Positions 6,259 to 8,918 of a stretch of 8,918 nt of DNA are shown here, in pieces. The stretch's first letter is position 1. The number at the start of each line of letters is the position of its first letter. The position numbers and the translations under genes are program-made. The notes under the pieces are model-generated. The model did not search any database. It had not been told where the DNA came from and saw only the letters and a program-made list of their open reading frames with translations. The stretch comes from Methylococcaceae bacterium NSP1-1 (lineage in GTDB: Bacteria; Pseudomonadota; Gammaproteobacteria; Methylococcales; Methylomonadaceae), in the NCBI GenBank assembly GCA_002256465.1, contig NQJG01000023.1:1-8918 (forward strand). The letters are read 5' to 3'.

Positions 6259-7245
6259 ATGCAAATTAAATACACACTCCCCATACTTGCAATCGTAGGA
6301 TTTCTGTTTGCTGCTTACACGGTAATCAACAGCAACCAACCTGTGCCGGTTGCAAAAGCTGTTACAGAACCCGCCTCGGCACCCTTCAAAGCGTTTATTG
6401 CCGGCGCAGGGATTGTAGAGGCGCAAAGCCAAAATATCGATATCGGCACACCCTTACCCGGCATCGTCAAGACTGTAGTGGTAAAGGTTGGCGATCAAGT
6501 CAAGGCCGGGGCGCCGCTTTTTTATCTCGATGACCGCGATACTCGTGCGATCTTGGCTATAAAACTAGCAGACCTTGCGAAAGCGAAGGCAGATGTGAAT
6601 GTCGCAAAAGCCACTTTCAGTGATGCCAAATCATTGAGTGATTTGGCGGAAGCGGTAACGGACCGGCGCGCCATCAGTACCGAAGAACTGCTTAAACGAC
6701 GCAACGTATTGCAAATCACCAAAGCCAGGCTGGAAAGCGCGTTAGCTTTGGTACAACAAGCCGAAGCCAGTGTGGCAGATACTGAAACTACGTTAAGCCG
6801 CCTTATCGTTCGCGCTCCGATTGCAGGCGAAGTGTTACAAGTCAATATCCGCCCCGGCGAATTCGCCCAGGCTGGATTTTTAAATACCCCGTTGCTGGTA
6901 CTGGGTAACCTGGATCAGTTGCATGTGCGGGTTGACATCGACGAGAATGATGCCTGGCGATTCGACAAAAACAGCAAGGCGGTAGCATTTCTACGCGGCA
7001 ATCGAAGCTTCAAAGTCGACTTGAGCCTGGCTTATGTGGAACCCTATGTTGTTCCCAAAAAATCCCTGACTGGCGACAGCAATGAGCGGGTTGACACGCG
7101 TGTATTACAAGCGCTCTACCGCTTTGACCGCAAGCAACTGCCCATTTATGTGGGACAGCAGATGGATGTATTTATTGAAGCTCAGGATTACACCCCTGAC
7201 CAGGATTTGGAAAACCACCTGAATGCCAAAGGGCCATCCTCATGA
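6259..7245 (+). CDS. HlyD/DevB-family periplasmic adaptor (membrane fusion protein)
   Basis: The 328-aa product has one N-terminal membrane anchor (about residues 5-22) with the rest periplasmic. The first lipoyl half (GAGIVEAQSQNIDIGTPLPG through VGDQVKAGAPLFYLDD, about 50-92) is followed by a helical hairpin with heptad-like alanine- and leucine-rich helices (about 93-180). The second lipoyl half is LIVRAPIAGEVLQVNIRPGE (182-201), and a beta-barrel/membrane-proximal region (about 212-310) contains LHVRVDIDENDAWRF. The fold links the ABC permease to the outer-membrane channel. It is closest in style to the DevB/YbhG adaptors that partner FtsX-type or YbhFSR exporters. ATG 6259 gives the expected anchor but no Shine-Dalgarno is visible. 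The upstream 184 bp are filled by the inverted-repeat element, an unusual gap in an otherwise tight operon. The 3' end overlaps the next gene by ATGA (7242-7245). Confidence 0.9.
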   Translation: MQIKYTLPILAIVGFLFAAYTVINSNQPVPVAKAVTEPASAPFKAFIAGAGIVEAQSQNIDIGTPLPGIVKTVVVKVGDQVKAGAPLFYLDDRDTRAILAIKLADLAKAKADVNVAKATFSDAKSLSDLAEAVTDRRAISTEELLKRRNVLQITKARLESALALVQQAEASVADTETTLSRLIVRAPIAGEVLQVNIRPGEFAQAGFLNTPLLVLGNLDQLHVRVDIDENDAWRFDKNSKAVAFLRGNRSFKVDLSLAYVEPYVVPKKSLTGDSNERVDTRVLQALYRFDRKQLPIYVGQQMDVFIEAQDYTPDQDLENHLNAKGPSS

Positions 7246-8735
7246 GACGCTGTTCTATCATGCTAATTCTGTCATTGCTGGTGTCCGGCTGCACCGTCGG
7301 CCCTGACTACAAACCCCCCATTGTACCTGTCCCCAAACAATGGAGTGAAGCACCAAAGGGCAAACACAAGCCTGTCCCGAGCAAAGACGAAGGGGGATTA
7401 CCCCAACCGGTACAACAGGATCAATGGTGGAAAACTTTCAATGATCCGGTACTCAACCGGCTCATCACTGATGCCATCGCGGCTAATCCGGACTTAAAGC
7501 AAGCCATAGTGCGGGTTAAAGAAGCGCGTGCCCAACGTTGGGTAACTATTACCGCAGGATTACCCAGTATAACCGGAAAAAGCAATGCCAGCCGGCGCTT
7601 CAACAACACCACTGCAACCTCCCAAGCAGGCGGCACATCCGCTGCCGGTGGCGGCTTTGGTATCGGCAATCAGCTCATCAATATTTTTCAAATGGGCTTT
7701 GATGCACAATGGGAACTGGATTTCTTTGGCGGCGTTAGGCGTGCAATAGAAGCCGCTGATGCGAATGTGGACAGCGAAATAGAAAGCAGCCGCAATGTGC
7801 TGGTTACCCTATTGGGCGAAGTCGCCGCCAATTACATCGCGCTACGCGCCAATCAACAACTGATCGCAATAACGCGTGAAAACCTGAACTCTCAACAGGA
7901 AACTGTCAGGCTGACTCAAATCCGCCAACAAGCGGGTTTCGCGAGCATGTTGGAAGTAGCGCAGGCACAATCCCAAGCTTCCACCACGGAGGCGTTTATT
8001 CCGGTCTATGAAACTGTTGTTAAACAATCAATCCACGCTCTCAGTATATTACTGGGTCGAGAACCCGATGCACTTGCTACTAGGCTCAATAATCCAAGAA
8101 CGATTCCAGTGATGTCCACGGTCGCAATCTCTGAACTCCCGTCCGAACTATTGTTGCGCAGGCCCGATATTCGTCAGGCCGAACGTCAAATTGCAAAAGC
8201 AAACGCCAATGTAGGTGTAGCGACTGCCGAATTCTATCCGAGAGTCAACCTGGCGGCATTCCTGGGCTTACAAAATATGCGCATCACCGACTTTACACCC
8301 ATCGGTAAATCCTGGTCTGCCGCATCCTCATTGACCTTACCCATTATTAATTGGGGAAGAATTAGCGCCAATATCAAAGGCAAAAAAGCACAATTTGATC
8401 AAGCCTTCCTGACTTATCAGTCCACTGTTTTAACTGCTTTTAAAGAAGTCGAAGATGCGCTCGTTGCCTATACTAAAGAACAACAACGGCACAAGTCACT
8501 TACAGAAGCGGTTGCAGCAAGCCAGCTGGCGGTACAAATGGCTGACGAACGCTATCACAGGGGTTTAACGATGTTTCTTGATGTACTCCAAACCCAGCAG
8601 ACTCTTTATCAAACCCAACGCAATCTGGTCGATAGTGAAGCCCAGCTTTCAACCGATCTGGTTGCGCTATACAAAGCCTTAGGCGGCGGCTGGCAAACCG
8701 AAGCCATGGTGAGCGACGCCCAGCTGCAAAAATAG
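7242..8735 (+). CDS. OprM/NodT-family outer-membrane efflux lipoprotein (TolC-like)
   Basis: The 497-aa product carries a lipoprotein signal with lipobox VSGC (acylated Cys17) and the CTVGPDYKPP start typical of OprM/NodT-type channels. Two outer-membrane efflux repeats follow, about residues 65-270 and 295-480. Recognisable family segments are QWWKTFNDPVLNRLI (61-75), WELDFFGGVRRA (157-168), ELPSELLLRRPDIRQAERQI (298-317), FYPRVNL (331-337) and the C-terminal ALGGGW (479-484). The trimer forms an outer-membrane barrel and periplasmic tunnel that docks on the adaptor. Residues 121-142 are rich in Gly, Thr, Ser and Ala and probably lie in a surface loop. The start overlaps the adaptor stop, and AAAGGG (7228-7233) serves as Shine-Dalgarno. 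Such proteins usually serve RND pumps; here its operon position assigns it to an ABC exporter. Confidence 0.93.
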   Translation: MRRCSIMLILSLLVSGCTVGPDYKPPIVPVPKQWSEAPKGKHKPVPSKDEGGLPQPVQQDQWWKTFNDPVLNRLITDAIAANPDLKQAIVRVKEARAQRWVTITAGLPSITGKSNASRRFNNTTATSQAGGTSAAGGGFGIGNQLINIFQMGFDAQWELDFFGGVRRAIEAADANVDSEIESSRNVLVTLLGEVAANYIALRANQQLIAITRENLNSQQETVRLTQIRQQAGFASMLEVAQAQSQASTTEAFIPVYETVVKQSIHALSILLGREPDALATRLNNPRTIPVMSTVAISELPSELLLRRPDIRQAERQIAKANANVGVATAEFYPRVNLAAFLGLQNMRITDFTPIGKSWSAASSLTLPIINWGRISANIKGKKAQFDQAFLTYQSTVLTAFKEVEDALVAYTKEQQRHKSLTEAVAASQLAVQMADERYHRGLTMFLDVLQTQQTLYQTQRNLVDSEAQLSTDLVALYKALGGGWQTEAMVSDAQLQK

Positions 8736-8743
8736 CAGCGGGT

Positions 8744-8765
8744 TTTGTATTCAAGTTGATACAAA
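8744..8765. other. Hairpin downstream of the exporter operon
   Basis: TTTGTAT (8744-8750) pairs with ATACAAA (8759-8765) around an 8-nt loop, 9 bp after the operon's last stop. The stem is A+T-rich and there is no following T-run, so it is a weak terminator candidate at best. It could serve either strand, which would fit a convergent gene on the right. Confidence 0.3.
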
Positions 8766-8767
8766 GG

Positions 8768-8918
8768 CTATATCATATAACCAATAATCTCTTCGACCAG
8801 CGTGGGGAGAGCAGCGAACATTAACCATAAATAGTCTTTGCAACTTGCCAAAAAAATCCCGTCACTTACCAACCCGTCAAACCCGGTCATTATCCCTACG
8901 TGTAATACTGCGAAATTG
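8768..8918 (-). CDS. Possible 3' end of a convergent gene (partial, unidentified)
   Basis: A minus-strand frame is open from the right edge of the window (first full codon at 8917) to TAG at 8770-8768, 49 codons. It contains the segments MTGFDGLVSDGIFLASCKDY and LWLMFAALPTLVEEIIGYMI, the latter hydrophobic. I do not recognise a family. The frame may be the C-terminus of a gene lying mainly outside the window, or a chance open frame in intergenic DNA; the frames on the plus strand here show no gene either. Its stop lies 32 bp beyond the stop of the outer-membrane channel gene, a plausible convergent spacing. Confidence 0.25.
   Translation of the reverse strand, partial: NFAVLHVGIMTGFDGLVSDGIFLASCKDYLWLMFAALPTLVEEIIGYMI

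Noticed and set aside
6522..6845. Minus-strand 107-codon ORF opposite the adaptor gene
   Set aside because: Its Ala/Ser/Arg-rich translation mirrors the codon pattern of the adaptor coiled coil and it has no start signal.

Overview
The window reads as chromosomal DNA of a gammaproteobacterium of moderate G+C content. The best taxonomic clue is the left edge, where the first residues of trigger factor (MQVSVEKTSELSRK) follow a CCA-encoding tRNA-Leu(UAG). This tRNA-tig linkage is familiar in Gammaproteobacteria. The lineage call is an inference from gene content. A methanotroph-like or related environmental group is possible but cannot be shown from this window.

Layout, left to right. (1) Positions 1-1217, all on the minus strand: the start of tig, tRNA-Leu with a near-consensus promoter, and a radical SAM gene broken by a 41-bp tandem duplication. 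(2) Positions 1218-1582: an A+T-rich stretch without a convincing gene, carrying a possible decayed coding remnant on the minus strand. (3) Positions 1583-3363: two convergent genes for exported proteins, a FlgO-domain lipoprotein (plus) and a SUMF1-fold protein with a signal peptide (minus). The second lacks the cysteines expected of a true formylglycine-generating enzyme. (4) Positions 3364-3570: a divergent promoter region with a perfect 16-bp palindrome, the likely operator of the next gene. (5) Positions 3571-8735: a five-gene plus-strand operon made of a TetR/CecR-type repressor, an FtsX/DevC-type ABC permease, a LolD/DevA-type ATPase, an HlyD/DevB-type periplasmic adaptor and an OprM/NodT-type outer-membrane lipoprotein. 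(6) Positions 8736-8918: a short downstream region with a small hairpin and the possible 3' end of a convergent minus-strand gene that runs off the window.

The operon encodes a complete tripartite exporter. The permease should form a homodimer driven by the ATPase. The adaptor would span the periplasm and the OprM-like channel would cross the outer membrane, so a substrate taken from the inner membrane or periplasm could be expelled from the cell. The first gene presumably represses the operon and releases it on binding an effector. Three of the four gene junctions are tight (two ATGA overlaps and one 3-bp gap).

The exception is the ATPase-adaptor junction. It holds about 180 bp of inverted repeats and hairpins, and the outer left arm contains the ATPase stop codon. 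This looks like a small MITE/REP-like insertion or a structured regulatory leader, and it is one of the two most interesting signals here. The other is the 41-bp duplication in the radical SAM gene. I see no CRISPR array, phage genes, complete insertion sequence or recognisable defence system.
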